NCBI RefSeq assembly: GCF_945957525.1
Contig: NZ_CAMFLA010000012.1
Span: 1 to 64,000, forward strand
Direction: 5' to 3'
From: an uncultured Aquitalea sp.
GTDB lineage: Bacteria; Pseudomonadota; Gammaproteobacteria; Burkholderiales; Chromobacteriaceae
DNA length: 64,000 nt
In this document: positions 36,855 through 45,408 of the stretch, piece by piece
Layout: each line of letters opens with the position of its first letter
Position numbering within the stretch: the first letter of the stretch is position 1
Position numbers and translations under genes: made by a program
Notes under the pieces: generated by a model
Told to the model about the DNA's origin: nothing
What the model saw: the letters and a program-made list of their open reading frames with translations, nothing else
Databases searched by the model: none

Positions 36855-37725
36855 CGCGATAGACCGCTTTCTGGACCATCTGTGGCTGACAGATGGCTTG
36901 TCCGCCAATACGCTGGCTGCCTATCGGCGGGACATGAACAAACTGGCAGCGGCGCTGGCGGAAGAGGGCGCAAGCTTGATAGAGGCCAGCGAAGCCCAGC
37001 TGCAGGCTGTTTTACTGCGACGGCTGGCTGAAGCAAAACCTGCGACTCAGGCGCGCCTGCGTTCCTGCATGCGCCGCTTCTACCAGTTTCTGTTGCAGGC
37101 CGAGGTGCGCCAGGACGACCCGTCGCAGCACCTGGGAACGCCGCGAATAGGCCAACGTTTGCCGAAGAGCGTGTCGGAAAAACAGGTGGAGTTGCTGTTG
37201 CTAGCGCCCGATGTCGATACCCCACTGGGCCTGCGCGACAAGGCGATGTTTGAACTCCTGTATGCAACCGGTCTGCGGGTGTCGGAGCTGGTGGGGCTGA
37301 AGCTTCAGCAGCTTGACCGTATCACCGGGCTCATCATTACGCGCGGCAAGGGCAGCAAGGAGCGCATGGTGCCCATCGGGGAGGTGGCGCTGGAATGGCT
37401 GGATCGCTATTTTCAGCACGCTCGCCCGCTCTTGCTGGGCGGGACGCAATGCGATGAGGTGTTTGTCACTCAGCGCAAGGCAGGCATGACCCGGCAAATG
37501 GCCTGGCATCTGATTGGCAGCTACGCCAGTCGGCAGGGTTTGCCCAGAATCAGTCCGCATACCTTGCGGCACGCCTTTGCCACGCATCTGGTCAATCACG
37601 GCGCCGATTTGCGGGTGGTGCAGCTGTTGTTGGGCCATTCCGACATCTCTACTACCCAGATCTATACCCACGTTGCCCGGGAACGGCTCAAGCAGCTACA
37701 CGCGCAACACCACCCTCGCGGCTAA
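36838..37725 (+). CDS. xerD: Tyrosine recombinase XerD
   Basis: The 295-residue recombinase resolves chromosome dimers at dif together with XerC. The N-terminal SAM-like domain (DRFLDHLWLTDGLSANTLAAY) is followed by the catalytic domain with Arg147 (ATGLRVSELVGL), Lys in TRGKGSKERMVP, HTLRHAFATHL, LLGHSDISTTQIYTHV and the nucleophile Tyr276. The short N-terminus and QIYTHVARERLKQLHAQHHPRG ending fit XerD better than XerC. The ATG lies inside the end of ogt. Confidence 0.93.
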   Translation: MSNGADAIDRFLDHLWLTDGLSANTLAAYRRDMNKLAAALAEEGASLIEASEAQLQAVLLRRLAEAKPATQARLRSCMRRFYQFLLQAEVRQDDPSQHLGTPRIGQRLPKSVSEKQVELLLLAPDVDTPLGLRDKAMFELLYATGLRVSELVGLKLQQLDRITGLIITRGKGSKERMVPIGEVALEWLDRYFQHARPLLLGGTQCDEVFVTQRKAGMTRQMAWHLIGSYASRQGLPRISPHTLRHAFATHLVNHGADLRVVQLLLGHSDISTTQIYTHVARERLKQLHAQHHPRG

Positions 37726-37758
37726 CCGCTGGCTTGCGCCGTGGAGGGGTGCCAGGCC

Positions 37759-38304
37759 CTAAGGCTTGGAGGCTTGCTGCGCAGCGGCCTTTTCCAGCGC
37801 GGCAGGCACCAGTTTGTCCATTTGTCTGAACATGTCCTCGTAGACTGCCATCGGCTTGCCCCAAGCATCGGCGATGTCGCTGTCGGCGCCGCTGGCATAC
37901 TCGCTCAGAGTGAAGGTTTTGCTTGCGGCTTCGGGGAACAGGGTGAGCACCTTGGCTTTGTGTTTGGCGGTCATGACGAGGAGCAGGTCTGCGTGCCGCA
38001 CGTCATTGGCGCTCAGTTGCGCAGCCAGATGTTGGCTGACGTCGATGCCTCGCTGTTTCAGCAAGGTGGCGGCGTTGGCTTCAGGATGTGTGTCGAAGGG
38101 GTCCATATCCACCGCGCGGGAAATGATGGCGATGGACAGATGTCGCTGCTGAATAAGCGTGTTGGCCAGCGCTTCCGCCGTGACGCTGCGTCCAGTGTTG
38201 CCGGTATCGACAAAAGCAATCTTCAGCGGCTCGGCAGCGTCGGCCAGTGCGGAGAAAAACAGGAGAAAGGCTGCGGCTAGCAGCGGGCGTAGGTGAGGGA
38301 TCAT
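37759..38304 (-). CDS. Exported low-molecular-weight phosphatase-like protein lacking the catalytic cysteine
   Basis: The 181-residue protein starts with a signal peptide (MIPHLRPLLAAAFLLFFSALADAAEP, probable cut near residue 24), supported by AGGAGACC before the ATG at 38304. The mature part aligns with low-molecular-weight protein tyrosine phosphatases. Their P-loop V-C-x-G-N-x-C-R-S reads V32-D33-T-G-N-T-G38-R-S here: the nucleophilic Cys is Asp and the second Cys is Gly, while Gly35, Asn36, Arg39 and Ser40 remain. The helix TAEALANTLIQQRH, the strand ADLLLVMTAKHKAKVL and an Asp-containing loop (IADAWGKP) near the general-acid position are retained. Classical activity is not expected; it may bind a phosphorylated ligand in the periplasm. 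Confidence 0.75.
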   Translation of the reverse strand: MIPHLRPLLAAAFLLFFSALADAAEPLKIAFVDTGNTGRSVTAEALANTLIQQRHLSIAIISRAVDMDPFDTHPEANAATLLKQRGIDVSQHLAAQLSANDVRHADLLLVMTAKHKAKVLTLFPEAASKTFTLSEYASGADSDIADAWGKPMAVYEDMFRQMDKLVPAALEKAAAQQASKP

Positions 38305-38384
38305 AGCAGGTCTCCTGGCTAGTTTGCAGCGCCGACGGCGCCACATATTGCATCAGCATAGCAGCAGTGTATTGCATTTCCTGC

Positions 38385-38393
38385 TTCGGCCAA
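38385..38393 (-). repeat. Intergenic copy of the TTGGCCGAA word
   Basis: CTGCTTCGGCCAAG contains the reverse complement of the word, about 30 bp from the clpA terminator, in the gap between the phosphatase-like gene and clpA. Confidence 0.7.
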
Positions 38394-38421
38394 GCTTGGG
38401 GAGTGCGGTGATTGCGCCATG

Positions 38422-38446
38422 AAAAACGCCGGCGAAAGCCGGCGTT
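38422..38446 (-). terminator. Terminator of clpS-clpA
   Basis: AACGCCGGC and GCCGGCGTT arms enclose a tetraloop. The AAAAA run on the plus strand supplies the U-tract for the leftward clpA transcript. Confidence 0.8.
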
Positions 38447-38473
38447 GTTGTGTGCAGGGTGATTTCAAACTGT

Positions 38474-40753
38474 TCAGGCGGGTTCAGTCGCCAGGCTGGC
38501 CTTGTCAAACTGCAACTCCACTTCGTCCTTGTCGTTGACCAGAACCGTGACCTCGCCACCATCAGCCAGCCGGCCAAACAGCAACTCGTCCGCCAGCGCC
38601 TTGCGGATGGTGTCCTGAATTAGACGAGCCATCGGACGGGCACCCATTACCGGGTCGAAGCCGCGCTTGGCCAGGAAGGCGCGCAGGCTGTCGGTGAAGT
38701 GGATGTCCACCTTCTTCTCGCTCAGTTGCTGTTCCAGCTGCATCAGGAACTTGTCCACCACCTGCATGATGATGAGTTCGTCCAGCATGCGGAAGGGAAT
38801 CATCGCATCCAGCCGATTGCGGAACTCAGGGCTGAACAGCCGCTTGATGTCCGCCATTTCGTCGCCGGTCGCCTTGCTGTTGGTGAAGCCCAGCGTCGGT
38901 TTGGACATGGATTCAGCACCAGCGTTGGTGGTCATGATGAGTACCACGTTGCGGAAGTCTGCCTTGCGACCATTGTTGTCGGTCAGTGTGCCGTGGTCCA
39001 TCACCTGCAGCAGCACATTGAAAATGTCCGGATGGGCTTTTTCAATTTCGTCCAGCAACAGCACCGCATAGGGGTGTTTGTTAATGGCCTCGGTGAGCTG
39101 GCCGCCCTGTTCAAAGCCGACATAGCCAGGAGGCGCGCCGATGAGCCGGCTGACGGCATGGCGCTCCATGTATTCCGACATGTCGAAGCGGATCAGTTCC
39201 ACGCCCAGTACATAGGCTAGTTGACGCGCCACTTCAGTCTTGCCCACGCCGGTGGGGCCGGAGAACAAGAAGGAGCCGATCGGCTTTTGCGGGTTGCCCA
39301 AGCCGGAGCGGGTCATCTTGATGGCGGTAGCCAGACTTTCGATGGCCTTGTCCTGACCGAATACCACGTTGCGCAGATCGCGTTCCAGATTCTTCAGCAC
39401 GTTCTTGTCGTCGCTGGAGACCGTTTTGGGCGGGATGCGCGCGATCTTGGCGACGATGTCTTCGATCTCAGACTTATTGATCACCTTCTTCTGCTTGGAT
39501 TTAGGCAGGATCTTCTGCGCGGCGCCGGCTTCGTCGATGACGTCGATAGCCTTGTCCGGCAGGTGGCGGTCATTGATGTAGCGCGCCGACAACTCAGCCG
39601 CGGTGGACAGCGCGGACTGGGTGTACTTCACGCCGTGATGCGCTTCGAAGCGGGATTTCAGACCCTTGAGAATTTCCACGGTCTGCTCGACAGTGGGCTC
39701 CGGGATATCGATCTTCTGAAAACGGCGCGACAAGGCGTTGTCTTTTTCGAAGATGCCGCGGTACTCGTTGTACGTGGTGGCGCCGATGCAACGCAGGCTG
39801 CCGTTGGACAATGCGGGCTTCAGCAGGTTGGAGGCGTCGAGCGTACCGCCGGACGCCGCGCCTGCGCCGATGAGGGTGTGAATCTCGTCGATGAACAGGA
39901 TGGCGTGTTCGTCGTCGGTCAGCTGTTTGATGACGGATTTCAGTCGCTGCTCGAAATCGCCGCGATACTTGGTGCCAGCCAGCAGCGCACCCATGTCAAG
40001 CGCGTAAACGGTGGATTGGGACAACACTTCCGGCACTTCGCCGTTGACGATGCGGCGGGCAAGGCCTTCGGCGATGGCGGTCTTGCCCACACCGGCTTCG
40101 CCCACCAGCAACGGGTTGTTCTTGCGGCGGCGGCAGAGGATCTGCACCGTGCGTTCCAGCTCGTGCTCGCGGCCGATCAGTGGATCGATCTTGCCGTCGC
40201 GCGCTTGCTGGTTGAGGTTCTGGGTGTAGTTTTCCAGCGCGCCGCCAGCGCTGGAGGATTGTTCCTCACCGTCGCTGTCGTTGTGCTGGTCGCGCGGCTC
40301 GGGCGGGTGCTGCTGCGAGCGCTGCTTGGTGATGCCGTGCGAAATGAAGTTGACCACGTCCAGCCGGGAAATGCCCTGTTGGTGCAGGTAATACACGGCG
40401 TGGGAGTCCTTCTCGCCAAAGATGGCCACCAGAATGTTGGCGCCGGTGACTTCTTTCTTGCCGGACGACTGCACATGCAGGATGGCACGCTGAATGACGC
40501 GCTGGAATCCCAGGGTGGGCTGGGTTTCCACTTCCGTTTCCCCCGGTACGGTGGGGGTGTGTTCGTCGATAAAATCGCCCAGCTGTTTTTTCAGTTGGTC
40601 GATATTCGCCCCGCAGGCGCGCAGCACGTCGGCTGCCGACGGATTGTCGGTCATGGCAAGCAGCAGGTGCTCCACGCTGATGAATTCGTGGCGCTTGCGC
40701 CTGGCGTCCATGAACGCCATATGCAGGCTTACTTCAAGCTCCTGGGCAATCAT
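38474..40753 (-). CDS. clpA: ATP-dependent Clp protease ATP-binding subunit ClpA
   Basis: The 759-residue AAA+ unfoldase feeds substrates to ClpP and accepts N-degron substrates from ClpS. An N-terminal Clp repeat domain ([20 protein letters not shown], 1-145), the first ATPase ([18 protein letters not shown]), the second ATPase ([19 protein letters not shown]) and the ClpP-docking IGF-like loop region are present. Length equals E. coli ClpA (758). The start at 40753 overlaps the clpS stop by ATGA, so the pair is translated together; a longer upstream frame inside clpS is not used. Confidence 0.96.
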   Translation of the reverse strand: MIAQELEVSLHMAFMDARRKRHEFISVEHLLLAMTDNPSAADVLRACGANIDQLKKQLGDFIDEHTPTVPGETEVETQPTLGFQRVIQRAILHVQSSGKKEVTGANILVAIFGEKDSHAVYYLHQQGISRLDVVNFISHGITKQRSQQHPPEPRDQHNDSDGEEQSSSAGGALENYTQNLNQQARDGKIDPLIGREHELERTVQILCRRRKNNPLLVGEAGVGKTAIAEGLARRIVNGEVPEVLSQSTVYALDMGALLAGTKYRGDFEQRLKSVIKQLTDDEHAILFIDEIHTLIGAGAASGGTLDASNLLKPALSNGSLRCIGATTYNEYRGIFEKDNALSRRFQKIDIPEPTVEQTVEILKGLKSRFEAHHGVKYTQSALSTAAELSARYINDRHLPDKAIDVIDEAGAAQKILPKSKQKKVINKSEIEDIVAKIARIPPKTVSSDDKNVLKNLERDLRNVVFGQDKAIESLATAIKMTRSGLGNPQKPIGSFLFSGPTGVGKTEVARQLAYVLGVELIRFDMSEYMERHAVSRLIGAPPGYVGFEQGGQLTEAINKHPYAVLLLDEIEKAHPDIFNVLLQVMDHGTLTDNNGRKADFRNVVLIMTTNAGAESMSKPTLGFTNSKATGDEMADIKRLFSPEFRNRLDAMIPFRMLDELIIMQVVDKFLMQLEQQLSEKKVDIHFTDSLRAFLAKRGFDPVMGARPMARLIQDTIRKALADELLFGRLADGGEVTVLVNDKDEVELQFDKASLATEPA

Positions 40754-41061
40754 CAGTTTTCCTCCATAACGCACTGAAGCGGGTGTTGGTGGGATCGGGC
40801 CATTTGCTGAACCTGCTCGACCTTGGTTGCCGCTACGTCTTTGGTATAAACGCCACACACGCCACGACCCTGCGTATGTACCTGCAGCATCACATGAGTC
40901 GCTCGCTCGCGATTCATGTGGAAGAGCTGCTGCAAAACTTCCACCACAAACTCCATCGGGGTGAAATCATCGTTCAATAACAGGACCTTATACATGGGAG
41001 GAGGCTTTAGCTTCTCCCTGGATGCCTGTTTGACGGCATCGTCGCTGAACTGCGTTGGCAT
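40753..41061 (-). CDS. clpS: ClpS adaptor (N-recognin)
   Basis: The 102-residue adaptor delivers N-degron proteins to ClpA. The signature [21 protein letters not shown] contains the Asn-Asp pair that binds the N-terminal residue, followed by [20 protein letters not shown]. Length matches the family. It is divergent from the cold-shock gene with a 222-bp upstream region, and overlaps clpA. Confidence 0.96.
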   Translation of the reverse strand: MPTQFSDDAVKQASREKLKPPPMYKVLLLNDDFTPMEFVVEVLQQLFHMNRERATHVMLQVHTQGRGVCGVYTKDVAATKVEQVQQMARSHQHPLQCVMEEN

Positions 41062-41148
41062 GTCGACTTTCAGTGAAACGGCGTTTTACTTCAATTTTGG
41101 TTCCCCTGAACTTTTTTTCAAGGGGGGAGTGGGTATTTCCTTTTCGAC

Positions 41149-41177
41149 TTGACGCTGTGGCGATGGTTGCGTAGAAA
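41149..41177 (+). promoter_or_regulatory. Promoter of the cold-shock gene
   Basis: TTGACG (41149-41154) and TAGAAA (41172-41177) are spaced by 17 bases. The predicted start near 41184 gives a leader of about 100 nt, long for this window and in keeping with the structured leaders of cold-shock mRNAs. Confidence 0.5.
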
Positions 41178-41283
41178 TGCTGTTCAGGTGCTTGGCTTAG
41201 TTGTTTGGCATGCCTGCCGTTGCAGGATCACAGCAAGCTTGAGTTGGTCGGCCTCACCAGCCATTGTCAATCAAGGAAGTAAC

Positions 41284-41487
41284 ATGTCTATTGGTACCGT
41301 GAAGTGGTTCAACGACGCTAAAGGCTTTGGCTTTATTACCCCGGATGAGGGTGGTGAAGACCTGTTCGCCCATTTTTCCGCCATCAACATGCAAGGCTTC
41401 AAGACCCTGAAAGAGGGTCAGCGCGTAAGCTTTGACGTGGTGACTGGCCCGAAGGGCAAGCAAGCGTCGAATATCCAGGCAGCCTGA
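41284..41487 (+). CDS. Cold-shock protein, CspA family
   Basis: The 67-residue OB-fold protein starts [20 protein letters not shown], with RNP1 (KGFGFI) and RNP2 (LFAHFSAI) aromatic motifs intact. It binds single-stranded nucleic acid as an RNA chaperone. CAAGGAAGTAAC precedes the ATG. Several paralogues usually exist per genome, so whether it is cold-induced or constitutive cannot be told; the roughly 100-nt leader favours regulated expression. Confidence 0.93.
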   Translation: MSIGTVKWFNDAKGFGFITPDEGGEDLFAHFSAINMQGFKTLKEGQRVSFDVVTGPKGKQASNIQAA

Positions 41488-41550
41488 TTCTGGATATCGC
41501 AAGGATTCCCAGGTAAGTTGATTGCAAAATCAGCATACTGACAGATTCAT

Positions 41551-41583
41551 AACAAAACCCGCCCTCAGGCGGGTTTTGTTTTT
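41551..41583. terminator. Bidirectional terminator shared by the cold-shock gene and mdtH
   Basis: ACAAAACCCGCC and GGCGGGTTTTGT arms surround CTCA, followed by Ts. The hairpin overlaps the last codons and stop of mdtH (stop at 41565-41567), so the C-terminus of that protein is encoded within the terminator. Confidence 0.85.
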
Positions 41584-42794
41584 GCATCGCAGGGGCGGCA
41601 GCCGTCAGGCGGTGCTGGTTGGCCGAAGAATTGTCTCCGCAACAGCAGGAAAGTAAGACTGCCGACACCGGCCAGTGTGAGCCATGGCAGCGAGGGCAGG
41701 GCGTTGACGCGACCGATGTCGTAGAGCCAGCCGCCGCCCAGATAGCCGGCGAAGCCGCCCAGGGCGAGGCCGATGCGGCTGGTGCCCATATAGCTGGCCC
41801 GCGCCTGCGGATTGGCTAGACCCGCCACATACGTTTCCCGCGCTGGTTCCATGATGATGGAGCCCAGATAGAACACCGCCAGCACGACGAAGGCCAGTGC
41901 CGGATGGTTGACCAGCGCCATCAGCGCCAGGCTGAGCGTCATCAGCGCCAGCCCGATCAACATACGGGTTTCCCGACGCAAGCGGCGCTCCCCCAGTCGC
42001 GCCAGCGGGTACAGCAGGGTGAGCGAGAGGCAGGTTTCCAGTGTGTACATCCAGCCCACGGCGGCCGAGGTGCCGGTCAGTTGCTTGATGGTGACCGGCA
42101 CCAGCAGCATGATTTGCACCATCAGCATGTAGTAGCCGCTGAGCGTCAGGACGAAACGCATGAAGGCGCGATCTGCCAGAACGGTTTTCATCGAAGCCAG
42201 CGGCGCCGCGCCGCGCTGGGAGGCCACCCGGTAGGGCGGCAACAGCAGCGCGTTGGCCAGCGCGGCGATGATGAACATGAGCGTGCCGCCCAAGCCCACC
42301 CATTCGAAATCAAAGCGCAGCAGCCAGGAACCCAGCAGCGCACCGATCACCGCGCCGGCGCTATCTTGCATCATCAGGATGGAAAAGAAGTGCGCGCGTT
42401 CGCGCGGGCGCACCAGCTTGGCCACCAGCGCGTTGCGCGGCGGGTCGAACAGCGTGCCGCCCAGGCCGGACAGCACGCAGGACAGAATCAGCACCCAGGG
42501 CGTGTGGGCGATGGCCATGAGGGCGAAGCCCAAGGCGCGCAGCAGCATGCCGCCGACAATCAGCGGCTTGGCACCGAAGCGGTCGGCCAGCGAGCCGCCG
42601 AAAATGCCCAGGCCCTGCTGGGTGAATTGGCGGATGGCCAGCGCCAGGCCAACGCTGGCGGCCGCCCAGCCCAGCTGGTCGACGAAGTGCAGGCTGATCA
42701 GCGGAAACACCATGAAAAAACCCAATACCACCAGGATGTTGTCCAGCAAGATGAACCATTTGCCCATGCGCCGGGCGCGCGTTGCGGATGCCAT
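41565..42794 (-). CDS. mdtH: MFS multidrug efflux transporter, MdtH type
   Basis: The 409-residue major-facilitator protein matches E. coli MdtH along its length, for example [79 protein letters not shown] and [15 protein letters not shown]-like segments. About 12 hydrophobic segments are seen. It exports drugs by proton antiport; in E. coli it affects quinolone tolerance. The C-terminal tail differs from E. coli, is rich in Pro/Lys and ends inside the terminator. It is divergent from a LysR gene 88 bp away, its probable regulator. Confidence 0.92.
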   Translation of the reverse strand: MASATRARRMGKWFILLDNILVVLGFFMVFPLISLHFVDQLGWAAASVGLALAIRQFTQQGLGIFGGSLADRFGAKPLIVGGMLLRALGFALMAIAHTPWVLILSCVLSGLGGTLFDPPRNALVAKLVRPRERAHFFSILMMQDSAGAVIGALLGSWLLRFDFEWVGLGGTLMFIIAALANALLLPPYRVASQRGAAPLASMKTVLADRAFMRFVLTLSGYYMLMVQIMLLVPVTIKQLTGTSAAVGWMYTLETCLSLTLLYPLARLGERRLRRETRMLIGLALMTLSLALMALVNHPALAFVVLAVFYLGSIIMEPARETYVAGLANPQARASYMGTSRIGLALGGFAGYLGGGWLYDIGRVNALPSLPWLTLAGVGSLTFLLLRRQFFGQPAPPDGCRPCDAKTKPA

Positions 42795-42882
42795 GTTTTC
42801 TCCCTATTGAAATGGCATTCTAGAGGGCGGCTCAGCTATCATGTAACGGTATTTCTGGTAATAGTTAATATTGGATTTTGTA

Positions 42883-43779
42883 ATGTCTATTTCTTTGGCG
42901 GATCTACAGTTGCTGGTGGATGTGGCGGAGCTGGGCAGTTTCAGCCAGGCGGCGGCGCGGCGTGGGTGGTCGCAGCCGCAGGTCAGCCAGCGCGTGGCGC
43001 TGCTGGAAGAGACGCTGGGCAATATTCTGTTTCAGCGGCATCGCCGCGGTGCGACACCCACGGCAGCTTGCCTGGCCTTTCTGGGGCCGGCCCGGCAATC
43101 GCTTGAGGCTTTTGCGCAGGCGCAGGAAGCCATGCAGGCAACGCCCGCCTTGCCTCGGCTGCATCTGTCCTGCCTGCCGTCGCTGGCGTCGCCGGTATTC
43201 GGGTTGGTGCTGACCAGGTTGGCCGAAGCGCCGATCGAGATTCGCTGCCACACCGATCACTCCCAGCAGATCATGCAGGAGCTGCTGACCGGGCAGGTGG
43301 ATGTGGGCTTTGTACTCAAATGCCCGCCGATGTCCGGCATTCAGATGGAGCTGCTGTGGCGCTCTCCCATCGTGCCGGTGGTGGCCGCCGGGCATCCGTT
43401 GGCCGAAGCGGGTGGGGCGCTGCGGCTGGCCGAGGTGGCCGAGTACCGCATCGCACCGCAGTATTGGGGTGACGGCTGTGAAGAATTGATCCGGCAGATT
43501 CGTCTTTCCCGCCCGCAGCACAGCGCCATTCACGCCATCCAGCCGGCCTCCGCCGCGCGCGAGCTGGTGTTGCGCCACGGTTTTGTTTCCTTCATGCCGG
43601 AATTGTCGATTCGCAGCGATTTGCGCGACGGCACGCTGGTGCGACTGGAGGTGGGCGAGCTGCCGCTCTGGCAGTGGGAGGTGATGATGGCCTATCGCGC
43701 CGGCAAGCGCATGGACCCCGCCAAGGGCATTGTGCTGGATGCGGCGCGGGCGCTGGCGGGGGAGTGCCAGCAAGGCTGA
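42883..43779 (+). CDS. LysR-type transcriptional regulator
   Basis: The 298-residue protein has the LysR winged helix-turn-helix at residues 3-62 (ADLQLLVDVAELGSFSQAAA, then QPQVSQRVALLEETLGNILF) and a periplasmic-binding-like effector domain (about 90-290). The start at 42883 gives the standard length; a TTG four codons upstream is also possible. It is transcribed away from mdtH, and LysR genes commonly control the divergent neighbour. Two TTGGCCGAAGCG words lie in the effector domain (43219, 43399). The inducer is unknown. Confidence 0.9.
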   Translation: MSISLADLQLLVDVAELGSFSQAAARRGWSQPQVSQRVALLEETLGNILFQRHRRGATPTAACLAFLGPARQSLEAFAQAQEAMQATPALPRLHLSCLPSLASPVFGLVLTRLAEAPIEIRCHTDHSQQIMQELLTGQVDVGFVLKCPPMSGIQMELLWRSPIVPVVAAGHPLAEAGGALRLAEVAEYRIAPQYWGDGCEELIRQIRLSRPQHSAIHAIQPASAARELVLRHGFVSFMPELSIRSDLRDGTLVRLEVGELPLWQWEVMMAYRAGKRMDPAKGIVLDAARALAGECQQG

Positions 43780-43845
43780 CATGCCGCCAGCGGTTTACCT
43801 TGGGTGCGGATCGGCGGACAATAGCCGCTTTCCCGCCTTTACCGG

Positions 43846-43878
43846 ATGACCAAGAGCATGAGCTTTTCTCGCGACTGA
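43846..43878 (+). CDS. Candidate leader peptide MTKSMSFSRD
   Basis: A complete 10-codon frame (ATG at 43846, TGA at 43876) lies 66 bp before the ABC-F start. It is followed by two small hairpins, CCCCG-ATCAA-CGGGG (43883-43897) and GCCGT-TTCAC-ACGGC (43903-43917). Short leaders of this kind before antibiotic-resistance ABC-F and methylase genes sense stalled ribosomes and release expression. The sequence starts MTxSM, as I recall the MsrD leader does. No strong ribosome-binding site precedes it, so the call is tentative. Confidence 0.4.
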   Translation: MTKSMSFSRD

Positions 43879-43944
43879 TCCGCCCCGATCAACGGGGTTC
43901 GCGCCGTTTCACACGGCTATTGCGACCTGACGCGAGTACACAGC

Positions 43945-45351
43945 ATGTCTCTTATCCGATTGCAGGGCGTCTGCCTTGCTTTTCCTGAATCTCTCTGTCT
44001 TGACGATGTGCATCTCACTTTGCAGTGGGGGCAGCGCGTGGCCATTGTCGGCGACAATGGCAGTGGCAAATCCAGCCTGCTGCGCCTGTTGCTGGGCGAG
44101 CTGGCGCCGGATGCCGGCAGTGTGTGGCGGGACGCCGCGCTGAGGCTGGGCTATTTGCCGCAATGTTTGCCGAAGGATTGCTCGTTGAGCGGCGGCGAAG
44201 CGGTAGAGCGGGCGCTGTCGGCGGCGCTAGGCGAACAGCCCGATTTGCTGTTGCTGGATGAGCCGGGCAATCACCTTGATAGCGATCGGCGGCGAGCCCT
44301 GATCAGCCGGCTGAACCGTTTTTACGGCACGCTGGCGATGGTGTCGCATGACGCCGAGCTCATTGACGCAGTATGCGATACCGTCTGGCACATGGCCGAC
44401 GGCAGGGTACGGGTGTTCAACGGCAGTTATCAGGATTATCTGCGCGAACTGGCGCAAGGGCGCACCGCGCAAGGCCGGGAAATGCAGTTGCTCAAGCGGG
44501 AGGCGCAAGCGTTGCACGCGGCGCGCATGGCGGAACAGGAGCGTGCCGGCAAAGCGCGCTTGCATGGCGCCCGCAGTATTGCGCAACGCAAATGGGCTAC
44601 CGTGCGCTCGCCGGCCAAGCTGGGGCGAGGCAATGAAACGGCGGGGCGTCAGCAAGCCGTCTTGCGGGAGCGGCGTCAGCAACTGGCGCGGCAAATCAGC
44701 GAGAACGCCGCGCCGCCTGTGGTGACACCGCGCTTTCATTTTGCGGCGGCATCGCAGGGCAAGCGGGTGATCGTGCAGATCAGCAATGGTGAGCTGGCGT
44801 TTGAGCGCGTCTTGCTGAGCAAGCTTTACCTGGGCTTGTGCACAGGGGAGCGGCTGGCGTTGGCGGGGCGCAACGGCAGCGGCAAATCCACGCTGGCAAG
44901 CGTACTGGCAGGTAGACCGACAGATTGTGCGGTGAGCGGGGAATGGCTGTTGCCCGAAGCGTCGACGGTGGCCTATCTGGATCAGCATTTGGCCGATTTG
45001 CAGCCGGACGATACGGTACTGTCGACGCTGGAGCGGCATACGCCGGCTTGGGCAATGGCGCAACGCCGGCAACATCTGGCGGATTTCCTGTTTCGGGAGG
45101 GCGGTGAAGCGGGGCGGCGCGTTGCCGTGTTGTCCGGCGGCGAGCGCGTGCGGCTGGCCTTGGCTTGCGTGGCCGCCAAGGTGCCGGCGCTACTGATTCT
45201 GGACGAAGTGGGAAATCATCTTGACGCGCGCACCCGTGCGCATGTGATCGAGGTGTTGCGCGACTATCCGGGAGCCTTGCTGCTGATTTCGCATGATGAG
45301 GCGTTCCTTGATGCGGTAGGCGGCGTCCGGCGCTACCGGCTGGGGGCATGA
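43945..45351 (+). CDS. ABC-F family ATPase, short form
   Basis: The 468-residue protein has two nucleotide-binding domains and no membrane segment. Domain 1 has Walker A GDNGSGKSSLL, signature LSGGEA and Walker B LLLLDEPGNHLD; domain 2 has GRNGSGKSTLA, LSGGERVRLAL and LLILDEVGNHLD. The linker (about 175-255) is rich in Arg/Gln/Ala as expected for the interdomain helix that reaches the ribosome. ABC-F proteins rescue or protect ribosomes. The small size and a possible leader peptide suggest the antibiotic-resistance branch over the housekeeping EttA/Uup branches, but this is not proven. It is preceded by no clear ribosome-binding site. Confidence 0.85.
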   Translation: MSLIRLQGVCLAFPESLCLDDVHLTLQWGQRVAIVGDNGSGKSSLLRLLLGELAPDAGSVWRDAALRLGYLPQCLPKDCSLSGGEAVERALSAALGEQPDLLLLDEPGNHLDSDRRRALISRLNRFYGTLAMVSHDAELIDAVCDTVWHMADGRVRVFNGSYQDYLRELAQGRTAQGREMQLLKREAQALHAARMAEQERAGKARLHGARSIAQRKWATVRSPAKLGRGNETAGRQQAVLRERRQQLARQISENAAPPVVTPRFHFAAASQGKRVIVQISNGELAFERVLLSKLYLGLCTGERLALAGRNGSGKSTLASVLAGRPTDCAVSGEWLLPEASTVAYLDQHLADLQPDDTVLSTLERHTPAWAMAQRRQHLADFLFREGGEAGRRVAVLSGGERVRLALACVAAKVPALLILDEVGNHLDARTRAHVIEVLRDYPGALLLISHDEAFLDAVGGVRRYRLGA

Positions 45352-45373
45352 AAAAGCCCGCCGTGAGGCGGGC
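45351..45373. terminator. Bidirectional terminator between the ABC-F gene and icd
   Basis: AGCCCGCC and GGCGGGCT arms around GTGA carry an A-run on the left, giving a U-tract for the leftward icd transcript. It starts at the end of the ABC-F stop codon. Confidence 0.8.
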
Positions 45374-45390
45374 TGTCCTGCTGGGGATGG

Positions 45391-45399
45391 TTGGCCGAA
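45391..45399 (+). repeat. Intergenic copy of the TTGGCCGAA word
   Basis: GGTTGGCCGAAGCG lies between the terminator at 45351-45373 and the icd stop codon (45409), again directly beside a terminator. Confidence 0.75.
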
Positions 45400-45408
45400 G
45401 CGCGGCGC

